Of a stretch of DNA of 38,243 nucleotides, positions 1 through 7,358 are shown in pieces. Positions within the stretch are counted from its first letter, which is position 1. Each line of letters starts with the position of its first letter. This DNA comes from Acidimicrobiales bacterium (lineage in GTDB: Bacteria; Actinomycetota; Acidimicrobiia; Acidimicrobiales; RAAP-2): contig JADGOH010000080.1 of NCBI GenBank assembly GCA_017883025.1, positions 1 to 38,243 on the forward strand. The letters run 5' to 3'. Below the pieces are notes generated by a model, which made no database searches, was not told the origin of the DNA, and worked only from the letters and a program-made list of their open reading frames with translations. The translations under genes were made by a program, and so were the position numbers.

Positions 1-95
1 ATCAGCACGTCGCCCGGGCCGCAGGTCGGGTCGGGCACGTCCTCGTAGCGGAACACCTCGGGCCCGCCCGTCTCGTAGTACACCGCTGCCTTCAT
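1..95 (-). CDS. Zinc-type quinone oxidoreductase / alcohol dehydrogenase, N-terminus (partial)
   Basis: Only the first 31 or so codons are in the window; the gene continues past base 1. Read on the minus strand from ATG at 95, the protein begins MKAAVYYETGGPEVFRYEDV and continues with a PDPTCGPGDVL segment. This is the usual opening of the medium-chain dehydrogenase/reductase superfamily (NADPH:quinone reductase or zinc-type alcohol dehydrogenase), the first strands of the GroES-like domain. A GGAGG ribosome-binding site lies just upstream of the ATG. Zinc ligands and the cofactor fold lie outside the window, so the substrate cannot be named. It is divergent from the exported hydrolase at 209, with about 110 bases between the starts. 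Confidence 0.75.
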   Translation of the reverse strand, partial: MKAAVYYETGGPEVFRYEDVPDPTCGPGDVL

Positions 96-208
96 GGTCC
101 TCCCTCGGTCGGTTGCACGCCACCCTAGGCAGATCGGTGTGGACGGGCGGCGGTGACCGGGCGAGACTTCCCCCGGCGTCGTCCCGACGACCCGGAGGAG
201 GGGCACCG

Positions 209-2257
209 ATGAGCGGGCAGGCACGACGGACGGCGGTCGGTGCGTGGCGCAACGGGGCGCTCGCCGCGGTCGCCGCCGCCGTACTGGCCACGCCGGTCGT
301 GATCGCCCGACCGGCGGCAGCTGCGCCGGCACCCGCCTCACTCGTCGTGGGTGGCGCCACCTTGATCCGGTGCGAGACCGCCCCGACGGCCTACTGCGGC
401 CGCCTCGCCGTGCCCCTCGACCGTGCCAGGCGGGGGTCGCCGGACATCACGGTGACGTACCGGTGGTACCCGGCCACGGCGCCGAACGGCACCGGGTCCC
501 GGGGTACCGTCCTGCCCGTGGAGGGCGGGCCCGGCTACCCGTCGACCGGGTCCGTGCACGGCGGGTTCGACGTGATGTACGGCCCGATCCTGTCGAAGTG
601 GAACCTGTTGGCCGTGGACCTGCGTGGTACCGGTGGCTCCACGCCGCTCCGCTGCCCCGGCCTCCGGCAGTTCCCGGGGCAGTTGAGCGGGCCGGACTTC
701 GCCACCGCCGCCGGGTCCTGCGCCGCGGCGCTCGACCGCCGGTGGCGGGACGCCTCGGGCGCGTGGGTCCACGCCTCCGATCTGTTCACGTCCACGCCGG
801 CCGCGGCTGACGTGGCCGACGTCGTCCGGGTGCTCGGGCTCGGGCGGGTCGACCTCTACGGGGACTCGTACGGCTCGTGGTTCGCCCAGGTCCTTGCCGA
901 CCGGTACCCGTCGCTGTTCCGGTCGGTGGTCCTCGACTCGACCTACTCGACCGTCACCATCGACCCCTGGTACCGCAGCAGCCACGACTCGATGCCCGCG
1001 GCCTTCGACGCGGCCTGCACCCGCTCGCCGGCGTGCGCGGCGGCGGCACCGGGGTCGGCCTGGGAACGGGTGGCGGCGGTCGCCGCCAGGCTCCGCGCCT
1101 CGCCGGTGACCGGCGCCGTGCCCGATGCCACGGGGAAGGTGTCCCCGGTGACGATGGGAGTGGTCGGGCTGGTCGACCTGATCAGTGACGCCGCCGGCGA
1201 CCCGCTGGTCTACCGGTCGCTCGACGCCGCCGGCCGGGCGCTGCTCGACGACGGCGACCCCGCCCCGCTCCTGCGCCTCTATGCCGAGCGACTCGCTTCG
1301 GACGAGAGCTACACGGGGATGCCGGCCCGGTCCTATTCGGGCGAGCTCTACCTGGCGGTGTCGTGCCTGGACTACCCGCAGCTGTTCTCGCTGGCGTCGC
1401 CGTCGGCGACGCGTGCGGACCAACTGGCGGCGGCCACTGCCGGGCTGGCGCCGACCACGTTCGCGCCGTTCACCACCGACGAGTGGCTCCGGCAGGACCA
1501 GAACACCGAGGCCTACACGGCGTGCACCGACTGGCCGACGCCCACGTCCGCCACGCCGCCGACGACCGGGGTGCTGCCGCTCCTCCCGGCCCGGCTGCCC
1601 GTCCTCGTGCTCGGCGGCGCGTTCGACACCTGGACCCCACCGGTCGACGCACCCGCGATCCTCGGGCAGCTCGGCGGCCACAGCCGGTTCGTCGGGTTCG
1701 CCAACGCCACCCACGTGGTGGGGCAGGGCGACCAGCCGTGTGCCTCGACCGTGATCCAGGCGTTCGTGCGTGCCCCGCAGCACCTCGACGCGATCGACGC
1801 ATCGTGCGCCGCCACGGTGCCGCCGATCCGGGCCGTCGGACGGTTCGCTCCGTCGCTCGCCGGGGTGACCCCGCTCGCCCCGGCGCCGGCCAACGCAGCG
1901 TCGGCCGACGGGCTTCGCGCCGCGGCCGCGGCGGTGGCCGCGGCGGGCGATGCGGTGGCCCGGGCACAGGGGATCGGCTCCGTGGCCGACGCCGGGCTCC
2001 ACGGAGGGACGGTGGTCCCGGGCCGGAGCACCGGTCGCCTCACGCTGGTGTCCGACCAGCTCGTGCCCGGTGTGGCCGTGTCGGGGACGGTCGCGGTGCG
2101 CGCCACCACGGTGGTGGCTTCCCTCACGGTGGCAGGTCCCGGCGTGCCACGCACGTCGGTCCGGGTGACGTGGCCGACCACCGGGGCGGGGGCGGTGGCG
2201 CGGGTGACCGGCACTGCCCGAGGAGTCGCCCTGGACGGATCCTGCCCCGCCCCCTGA
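209..2257 (+). CDS. Exported TAP-like alpha/beta hydrolase
   Basis: This is a 682-residue secreted serine hydrolase of the tripeptidyl-aminopeptidase-like family (SCO7095/mycobacterial TAP type), which releases N-terminal peptides or hydrolyses esters outside the cell. I chose ATG 209 because a GGAGGAGGGG ribosome-binding site precedes it and because it puts a signal peptide at the N-terminus: twin Arg-containing basic start, an Ala/Val hydrophobic core, and AAA-type cleavage near residue 42. Visible family features are the VEGGPGYPS oxyanion loop, the nucleophile elbow GDSYGS with Ser220, the acid in GGAFDTWTPP, and the catalytic His in FANATHVVG just before the TAP-like C-terminal segment. 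An Ala-rich linker and a beta-rich tail of about 150 residues follow; the tail is longer than in the core family and unassigned. The gene stands alone, between divergent and same-strand neighbours of unrelated function. Confidence 0.85.
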   Translation: MSGQARRTAVGAWRNGALAAVAAAVLATPVVIARPAAAAPAPASLVVGGATLIRCETAPTAYCGRLAVPLDRARRGSPDITVTYRWYPATAPNGTGSRGTVLPVEGGPGYPSTGSVHGGFDVMYGPILSKWNLLAVDLRGTGGSTPLRCPGLRQFPGQLSGPDFATAAGSCAAALDRRWRDASGAWVHASDLFTSTPAAADVADVVRVLGLGRVDLYGDSYGSWFAQVLADRYPSLFRSVVLDSTYSTVTIDPWYRSSHDSMPAAFDAACTRSPACAAAAPGSAWERVAAVAARLRASPVTGAVPDATGKVSPVTMGVVGLVDLISDAAGDPLVYRSLDAAGRALLDDGDPAPLLRLYAERLASDESYTGMPARSYSGELYLAVSCLDYPQLFSLASPSATRADQLAAATAGLAPTTFAPFTTDEWLRQDQNTEAYTACTDWPTPTSATPPTTGVLPLLPARLPVLVLGGAFDTWTPPVDAPAILGQLGGHSRFVGFANATHVVGQGDQPCASTVIQAFVRAPQHLDAIDASCAATVPPIRAVGRFAPSLAGVTPLAPAPANAASADGLRAAAAAVAAAGDAVARAQGIGSVADAGLHGGTVVPGRSTGRLTLVSDQLVPGVAVSGTVAVRATTVVASLTVAGPGVPRTSVRVTWPTTGAGAVARVTGTARGVALDGSCPAP

Positions 2258-2316
2258 GCCGTCCCGATCGGTCAGGCCCCCCGGCCCCATCGTGCGCCCC
2301 TGCACCTGAACGCGGT

Positions 2317-2342
2317 TCAAGTTGCATCCGGGCGGGGCCGAT
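2317..2342 (+). promoter_or_regulatory. Sigma-28 (FliA/WhiG)-type promoter of the first GGDEF-EAL gene
   Basis: TCAA at 2317-2320, sixteen bases, then GCCGAT at 2337-2342. The sigma-28 consensus is TAAA-N15/16-GCCGATAA. The same arrangement with identical spacing occurs at 7325-7350 and, on the minus strand, at 13989-14016. The first 11 bases around the -35 (GGTTCAAGTTG) are identical to those before the second GGDEF-EAL gene. A perfect TGAAC-GCG-GTTCA palindrome (2307-2319) overlaps the -35 box. The transcript should start near 2350-2353. Confidence 0.65.
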
Positions 2343-2352
2343 GGTGGACGAG

Positions 2353-4191
2353 ATGAGTTCCCGCCCGCCACTCGATCGCATCATGGTGTCCGGTGCGGAC
2401 GCGCCGGCCGCACCGGGAGACGAGCGCGTGGCGTTGGGCCTCGCCCTCCAGGCCCGGGCCGACGACATCGGAAACCAGGTGGCGGCGCGCTTCCCCGAGT
2501 TCCTCCGCAACGAGGCGTTCGCCTCGTCCCGGCTGGGGACCGAACTCATCGGCCGTTGGCTGTGCACCGATCGGGCGGCCACGCCCGACGAGGAGTTGGC
2601 CCTCTCCCGGCAGGGCCAGCAGGTGGTGCTCATGGAGGTCGACCTGGCCATGGCGGTCAAGGGCTACATGCACTGGCGCGACCTGTGCACCGAGGCGATC
2701 GTCGAGGTCTCGTCCCGCCTGGGGCTGGGCGCCCCGCTGGTCGACCTGGCGTGCACGGTGGTGCGCCTCAGCAGCGACGCCGGCCTGGTGCGCACCGTGC
2801 GAGCGTTCGACGAGACCCGGAGCGTCCTGCAGGACCGCCTCCGCAGGGAGCAGGCCAACCTCTCCCACCAGGCCCTCCACGACGACCTGACCGGGCTGCC
2901 CAACCGGACGCTGCTGGCCGACCGCCTCCGCCGTGCGGCCCGGGGTGCCGCACGCACGGGCACGGGGCCGATGCTCCTGTTCCTCGACCTCGACAACTTC
3001 AAGGCCATCAACGACCGGTTCGGACACTCGGCCGGAGACAGCCTCCTGGTGGCCGTCTCGGAGCGGCTCCTGACACTCGTTCGGGCAGCGGACACGGTGG
3101 CCCGCCTGGGCGGGGACGAGTTCGTGATCCTGGCCGAGGACCTCGACGAGCCGATGGCGGCGGCGCAGTCGCTGGCCGAGCGCATCCACCAGACGATGCG
3201 GGCGCCCGTGCAGGTGGGCGACCGGGAGCTGCACACGTCGGTGAGCATCGGCATCACCAATGTGTTGGCCGACGCCGACCCCGACGAGTGCCTCTCCCAG
3301 GCGGACGCCGCCATGTACCAGGCCAAGCGCAGCGGCCCTGCCCACTTCGAGGTCTACGACCGCGCCATCGGCGACGACTCCCGGCGGGAGAGCCAGCTGG
3401 CCGATGAGCTGCGGGTGGCGCACGCCAAGGGCGAGCTGACCCTTGACTACCAACCGATCTTCCAGATGTCTGGCGGACGCCCGTCCCGCATGGTCGGCAT
3501 GGAGGCCCTCCTGCGCTGGGCCCACCCCGAGCTCGGCCCCATTCCACCGGCCGAGTTCGTGCCGCTCCTCGAGCAGAGCCGGCAGATCGTGCCCGTCGGC
3601 CGGTGGGTCCTCGAGGAGGCGACGTTCCAGTGCCACGACTGGCAGGTCCAGGGCTTCCCCGGACTCGCCATGTCGGTCAACGTGTCGGCTCGCCAGCTCC
3701 AGGACCCGGGGTTCTTCGATGACGTCCAGGACGCGCTGGCGGGTTCGGGGCTCGCCCCCGACCACCTGGTGCTCGAAGTGACCGAGTCGGTGCTGGTGGT
3801 CGACATCCTCCAGATCGGCGCCACGATGCAGCGCGTGCGCGAGCTCGGCGTCCATCTGGCCCTCGACGACTTCGGCACCGGCTACTCGTCGCTGCTCTAC
3901 CTGCAGGGCCTTCCCATCGACCGGCTCAAGATCGACCGCAGCTTCGTGTCCGGGCTGGACGACGAGGACCACGACGGCAGGATCATCCAGACCGTCGTCG
4001 ACCTGGCCCACTCGCTCGGGATCACGGTGGTGGCCGAGGGTGTCGAGACCCTGGCCGAGCTGCGGGCCGTCGGGTCGATGGGGTGCGACGAGGCGCAGGG
4101 GTTCCTGCTGGGCCGCCCCGCCGCCGCCCATCTGCACGCAATTGAGCGCTCGTCCACCGCGCCCAGTCCGTCCGTCCGACCCGGCGCCTGA
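2353..4191 (+). CDS. Cytoplasmic GGDEF-EAL cyclic-di-GMP synthase/phosphodiesterase
   Basis: This 612-residue protein has a diguanylate cyclase and a c-di-GMP phosphodiesterase domain in tandem. The first ~165 residues are an all-helical region without transmembrane segments, probably a sensor (a conserved HWRDLC patch is visible), family not recognised. The GGDEF domain carries an intact GGDEF at 253-257, and RAAD five residues before it is the product-inhibition I-site. The EAL domain is also complete: EALLRW at 384, the NVSARQ, EVTES and DDFGTGYSS motifs, KIDRSFV, and a VAEGVET end. Both activities could therefore be real. ATG 2341 is in frame but lies inside the GCCGAT promoter box, so ATG 2353 fits a near-leaderless start better. 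It converges with the FGGY kinase gene and is a distant paralog of the gene at 7359. Confidence 0.88.
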   Translation: MSSRPPLDRIMVSGADAPAAPGDERVALGLALQARADDIGNQVAARFPEFLRNEAFASSRLGTELIGRWLCTDRAATPDEELALSRQGQQVVLMEVDLAMAVKGYMHWRDLCTEAIVEVSSRLGLGAPLVDLACTVVRLSSDAGLVRTVRAFDETRSVLQDRLRREQANLSHQALHDDLTGLPNRTLLADRLRRAARGAARTGTGPMLLFLDLDNFKAINDRFGHSAGDSLLVAVSERLLTLVRAADTVARLGGDEFVILAEDLDEPMAAAQSLAERIHQTMRAPVQVGDRELHTSVSIGITNVLADADPDECLSQADAAMYQAKRSGPAHFEVYDRAIGDDSRRESQLADELRVAHAKGELTLDYQPIFQMSGGRPSRMVGMEALLRWAHPELGPIPPAEFVPLLEQSRQIVPVGRWVLEEATFQCHDWQVQGFPGLAMSVNVSARQLQDPGFFDDVQDALAGSGLAPDHLVLEVTESVLVVDILQIGATMQRVRELGVHLALDDFGTGYSSLLYLQGLPIDRLKIDRSFVSGLDDEDHDGRIIQTVVDLAHSLGITVVAEGVETLAELRAVGSMGCDEAQGFLLGRPAAAHLHAIERSSTAPSPSVRPGA

Positions 4192-4194
4192 CGG

Positions 4195-4213
4195 CCCGGC
4201 CGGCCGCGCCGGG
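4195..4213. terminator. Possible bidirectional terminator hairpin
   Basis: CCCGGC (4195-4200) and GCCGGG (4208-4213) form a six-base-pair stem with a seven-base loop. It fills the 22-base gap between two convergent stop codons. There is no T tract, which is common in high-GC actinobacteria. Confidence 0.35.
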
Positions 4214-5797
4214 TCAGCCGGCCAGGCGCGCGAACGTCCGCTTCTGTGCGGAGTACAGCCGTGGGAACTCGGCCGCCAGCTCGTTGTAGACGAGGACGTC
4301 GTCGGGTCGGGGCTGGTGGGTCGCGGCCAGCGGTACCAGGCTCCGCACCTCGCCGGGGGTGACGGCCCCGAGTGACAGGGCGGCGATCAGCGCCGCCCCA
4401 CGAAGGTTGGCCAGCACTGGGTCGGCGACCTGTTCCACCGGTCGGTCGAGCACACTGGCGTAGATCGAGCACCACAGCGACGACGAGGCGCCGCCGCCGA
4501 TGGCCCGGACGGTGCCGAGCGGCTGGCCCACGAACCGCTCGACCGAGCGGGCCAGCCACCGCGAGTTGAGGGCGACGCCCTCGAGCACTGAACGGACCAT
4601 GTCGGCCCGGGTCGATCGGAGCGACAGGTTGTGGAAGCCGCCTCTGGCCCGCCGGTCGTCGACGGGGGACCGCTCGCCGGCCAGCCACGGCGTGAACAGG
4701 AGCCGCCCGCTGCCCGGTGCGGCGGTGGCCGCCAGCGCGGTCAACTCGTCGAACGACGTCCGTCGGTCCGGGTCGTCGCCGTCGAGGCAGTCCCGTAGCC
4801 ACTCGAGTGCCCTGCCGCCCGACTCCTGGTTGTTGGCGACCAGACGCAGTCCGGGAAGGATCCCCGGCACGGTGGCCATCTGGCGGACGGCATCGGTCTT
4901 CTTGCGGGGGAACGGGCAGCTGAACCAGCTCGTGGTGGAGATGGCCACGTGGGCCTGCAGGGGCAGGAGGGCGCCCGAGCCGACGCATGCCGAGTGGAGG
5001 TCGGGGGTCCCGGCCACCACGACGACACCGTCGGGCAGGCCGAGGTCGGCGGCCACGTCGGCCCGGACGGTGCCGACGAGGCCGGCGGTGGGACCGAGCG
5101 GCGGCAGCTTGGCCGCCGGCACCCCGGACGCCACCACCAGTGCGGGGTCGTAGGCGAGCGGGTCGGCGACCCGGTTGTCGGTCAGCCACGCCCCGGTCAT
5201 CGAGGCGGCCGTGGCCGCCGCGGTCCCGGTGAAGCGCATCGAGAGGTAGTCGACGGGCTCGAGATACCAACGCGCCGCCCGGGCCACCTCCGGCTCGTCG
5301 TGCTCGAGATGGAGGATGTGGCCGATCGGGTCGGCCCCCGACGTCGAGGGGGCGCCGCCGCTGTGGCGGATCCACCGGAGGGCCGCGGCCGGGGCGTAGC
5401 CGGCGACGGGACCTCCGATCACCCGGCGGGCGTGGGGCGCCCCGCGGGTGTCCGACCACAGCTGGCACGGTCCCACGGGAAGGCCGGCGGCATCGACGGG
5501 GACGGTGCTCGCCCACTGGCCGGTGCACGACACGGCCACCACCGCGCCGGGGTCGACCACGCCCGAGGCGAGTGCCCGGCGGGCGGAATCGGTGACCAGG
5601 TCCCACCACAGCCCGGCGTCCTGGGTGGCCTCGCCGCCGGGCCCGAGCCGGGTCGGGACGGCCCGGTGCTCGTGCCAGGCGACGGCACCGGTCAGCGACA
5701 CGAGGCCGACCTTCGGGCCCCCGGTGCCGAGGTCGACGGCAAGGACCCAGCGGTCGTCGCGCCCACCGGGGCCGGCGCGGCCGACCGCCTCAGGCAT
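4214..5797 (-). CDS. FGGY-family carbohydrate kinase (xylulokinase-like)
   Basis: This 527-residue protein is an ATP-dependent sugar or polyol kinase of the FGGY family. The first ATPase-fold domain opens with AVDLGTGGPKVGLV near residues 20-33. It has the xylulokinase-type QLWSDTRG segment, and GTPDLHSACVGSGA carries the probable catalytic Asp and the start of the second domain. A late IGGGASSSLWCSIYASVL segment is the adenosine motif. The substrate cannot be read from sequence. Its ATG (5797) lies inside the last codons of the upstream PLP-lyase gene, an eight-base overlap, so the two are one transcript and probably translationally coupled. That suggests the kinase makes or consumes a phosphorylated compound handled by the lyase. 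The pairing is seen; the shared pathway is inference. Confidence 0.85.
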   Translation of the reverse strand: MPEAVGRAGPGGRDDRWVLAVDLGTGGPKVGLVSLTGAVAWHEHRAVPTRLGPGGEATQDAGLWWDLVTDSARRALASGVVDPGAVVAVSCTGQWASTVPVDAAGLPVGPCQLWSDTRGAPHARRVIGGPVAGYAPAAALRWIRHSGGAPSTSGADPIGHILHLEHDEPEVARAARWYLEPVDYLSMRFTGTAAATAASMTGAWLTDNRVADPLAYDPALVVASGVPAAKLPPLGPTAGLVGTVRADVAADLGLPDGVVVVAGTPDLHSACVGSGALLPLQAHVAISTTSWFSCPFPRKKTDAVRQMATVPGILPGLRLVANNQESGGRALEWLRDCLDGDDPDRRTSFDELTALAATAAPGSGRLLFTPWLAGERSPVDDRRARGGFHNLSLRSTRADMVRSVLEGVALNSRWLARSVERFVGQPLGTVRAIGGGASSSLWCSIYASVLDRPVEQVADPVLANLRGAALIAALSLGAVTPGEVRSLVPLAATHQPRPDDVLVYNELAAEFPRLYSAQKRTFARLAG

Positions 5798-7178
5798 CGT
5801 CCGGGATCGACTGCTGCACGTCCATCATCTGGCCCATCATCATCCGGATGAATTCGTCCGCCTCGTCGGTCATGCCTCCGGCGACGCCGCCGTAGACCGC
5901 ACCCGAGCGCGGCGCTCCCGTCTGCGCCACGGCGTAGGCCACCGCCTCGGCCAGGTCGGCGGCGAAGGCCTCGGTGACACCCGGCTGGGTCTGGGGCCGG
6001 GTGACCGCCATGTGGAGCGCGTTCGGATACTGCTGGCCGTTGAAGCGCCAGCCCTTCTCCCGCATGGCGTCGTTGACGTGGTAGATGTCGAATGTGTCCG
6101 AGGTGAAGCTGAACAGGAACGACGGGTCGCCCAGGATGCGCAGCTCGGGATGGCTGCGCACGGACGCCTGCATGGCGGCCGACGTGGCGAAGATCTGCTC
6201 GGCGTAGCGCCGGTAGCCCTCGCGGCCGAGCTGGACCATCGACGCCCAGGTGGCGGCCAGCAGGCCCCCCGACCTGGACCCGTCCATGCCCGGTGAGCAG
6301 TACTTGCCGCCGGTCCAGCCGGTGTTGAAGAAGTACTGGGCGTTGCGCAGCGCCTTGTCCCGGAACGAGAGGACCGAGGTGCCCTTCAGCGCGTAGCCGT
6401 ACTTGTGGGTGTCGGCCGAGATCGACGTGACCCCGGGTACCCGGAAGTCGAACAGCGGGATGTCGTAGCCGAGCTCCTGGCCGAAGGGGAGGATCCACCC
6501 GCCGAGGCACCCGTCGACGTGCAGGCCGACCCCGTGCTCGAGGGCGATGTCGGACAGCGTCTCGATGGGGTCGACGGTGCCGTAGCCGTAGTTGCACGCC
6601 GACCCGACGAGGGCGATCGTCCCGTCGTCCACCGCTCCGGCGACCCAGTCGGTGTCGACCCGCGTGGTGACCGGGTCGACCGGGGCGACGCGCAGCTCGA
6701 TGCCGAACAGGTGGCACGCCTTGTCGAAGGCGGGATGCGCCGTTTCGGGCTTGACGATGTTCGGACGGGTGACGCCGCGGGTCGCCGCGGCGTGGTCGCG
6801 GTAGGCCAGCATCGCGTGGCAGATGCTGCCCGTGCCGCCCGATGCCACCAGCCCGACGGCCTCGGAGCCGGTGACCGCCTCGGCATGCAGCAGGTCGAGG
6901 GTCATGGCGATGATCTCGGCCTCGAACCGGGTGGCGCTCGGGCACATGTCGCGCTGGAGCACGTTGACGTGGGAGAAGAGCGAGAACGCCTCGTTGAGGA
7001 AGTCGTAGTGGTCGTGGTCGCCGCAGTACATCGTGCCCGAGCACCGCCCGGACTCCCACGACGGGTCCTCCTCGGCGGCCATCGACCGCAGCACCTCGAG
7101 CACCTCGCCCCGGGGGGTGCCCAGGTCGGGCAGGGTGCGGTGGACCGGGACGCGGTCGGCGTAGGGGAAGGTGCTCAT
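5790..7178 (-). CDS. Sphingosine-1-phosphate-lyase-like PLP-dependent enzyme
   Basis: This 462-residue group II PLP-dependent decarboxylase-fold enzyme most resembles sphinganine-1-phosphate aldolase (Dpl1/SGPL1), which cleaves phosphorylated long-chain amino alcohols to an aldehyde and phosphoethanolamine. Family landmarks are SGTMYCGDHDHYDFLNEA, the VASGGTGSICHAMLAYRD cofactor-phosphate loop, the VDGCLGGWILPF Asp that binds the pyridine nitrogen, and SADTHKYGYALKGTSV with the Schiff-base Lys259. The later GGKYCSPGMDGSRSGG segment also matches the S1P lyases rather than glutamate decarboxylase, which argues for a phosphorylated substrate. No N-terminal membrane anchor is present, as expected for bacterial forms. 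The start has GAGGAG seven bases upstream and a TACCGT box further back. It is the first gene of a two-gene operon with the FGGY kinase. The real substrate is unknown and a glutamate-decarboxylase-like annotation is possible. Confidence 0.82.
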   Translation of the reverse strand: MSTFPYADRVPVHRTLPDLGTPRGEVLEVLRSMAAEEDPSWESGRCSGTMYCGDHDHYDFLNEAFSLFSHVNVLQRDMCPSATRFEAEIIAMTLDLLHAEAVTGSEAVGLVASGGTGSICHAMLAYRDHAAATRGVTRPNIVKPETAHPAFDKACHLFGIELRVAPVDPVTTRVDTDWVAGAVDDGTIALVGSACNYGYGTVDPIETLSDIALEHGVGLHVDGCLGGWILPFGQELGYDIPLFDFRVPGVTSISADTHKYGYALKGTSVLSFRDKALRNAQYFFNTGWTGGKYCSPGMDGSRSGGLLAATWASMVQLGREGYRRYAEQIFATSAAMQASVRSHPELRILGDPSFLFSFTSDTFDIYHVNDAMREKGWRFNGQQYPNALHMAVTRPQTQPGVTEAFAADLAEAVAYAVAQTGAPRSGAVYGGVAGGMTDEADEFIRMMMGQMMDVQQSIPDDA

Positions 7179-7324
7179 CGGGCGACTCCTCGTGCAGGCG
7201 GTGACGGCGGACGGGCCGACCCGGGCACGGTACCCCCTGTGGGCACCGCCGGGTGCGCAGGCTGCCCGTGCCCTGCGTCAGGCGCGTCACCAGGGAGAAC
7301 GCCGGATGCGTGCGCCCGATGGGT

Positions 7325-7350
7325 TCAAGTTGGCGGGTGGAGGTGCCGAT
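7325..7350 (+). promoter_or_regulatory. Sigma-28-type promoter of the second GGDEF-EAL gene
   Basis: TCAA at 7325-7328, sixteen bases, GCCGAT at 7345-7350. The stretch GGTTCAAGTTG (7322-7332) is identical to that at 2314-2324. The predicted transcription start, about seven bases past the GCCGATGC octamer, falls on the GTG at 7359. Confidence 0.65.
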
Positions 7351-7358
7351 GCTCGCGT

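Noticed and set aside
2341-2352. ATG 2341 as start of the first GGDEF-EAL gene
   Set aside because: It lies inside the GCCGAT box and lacks a clear Shine-Dalgarno; ATG 2353 fits the predicted transcript start.
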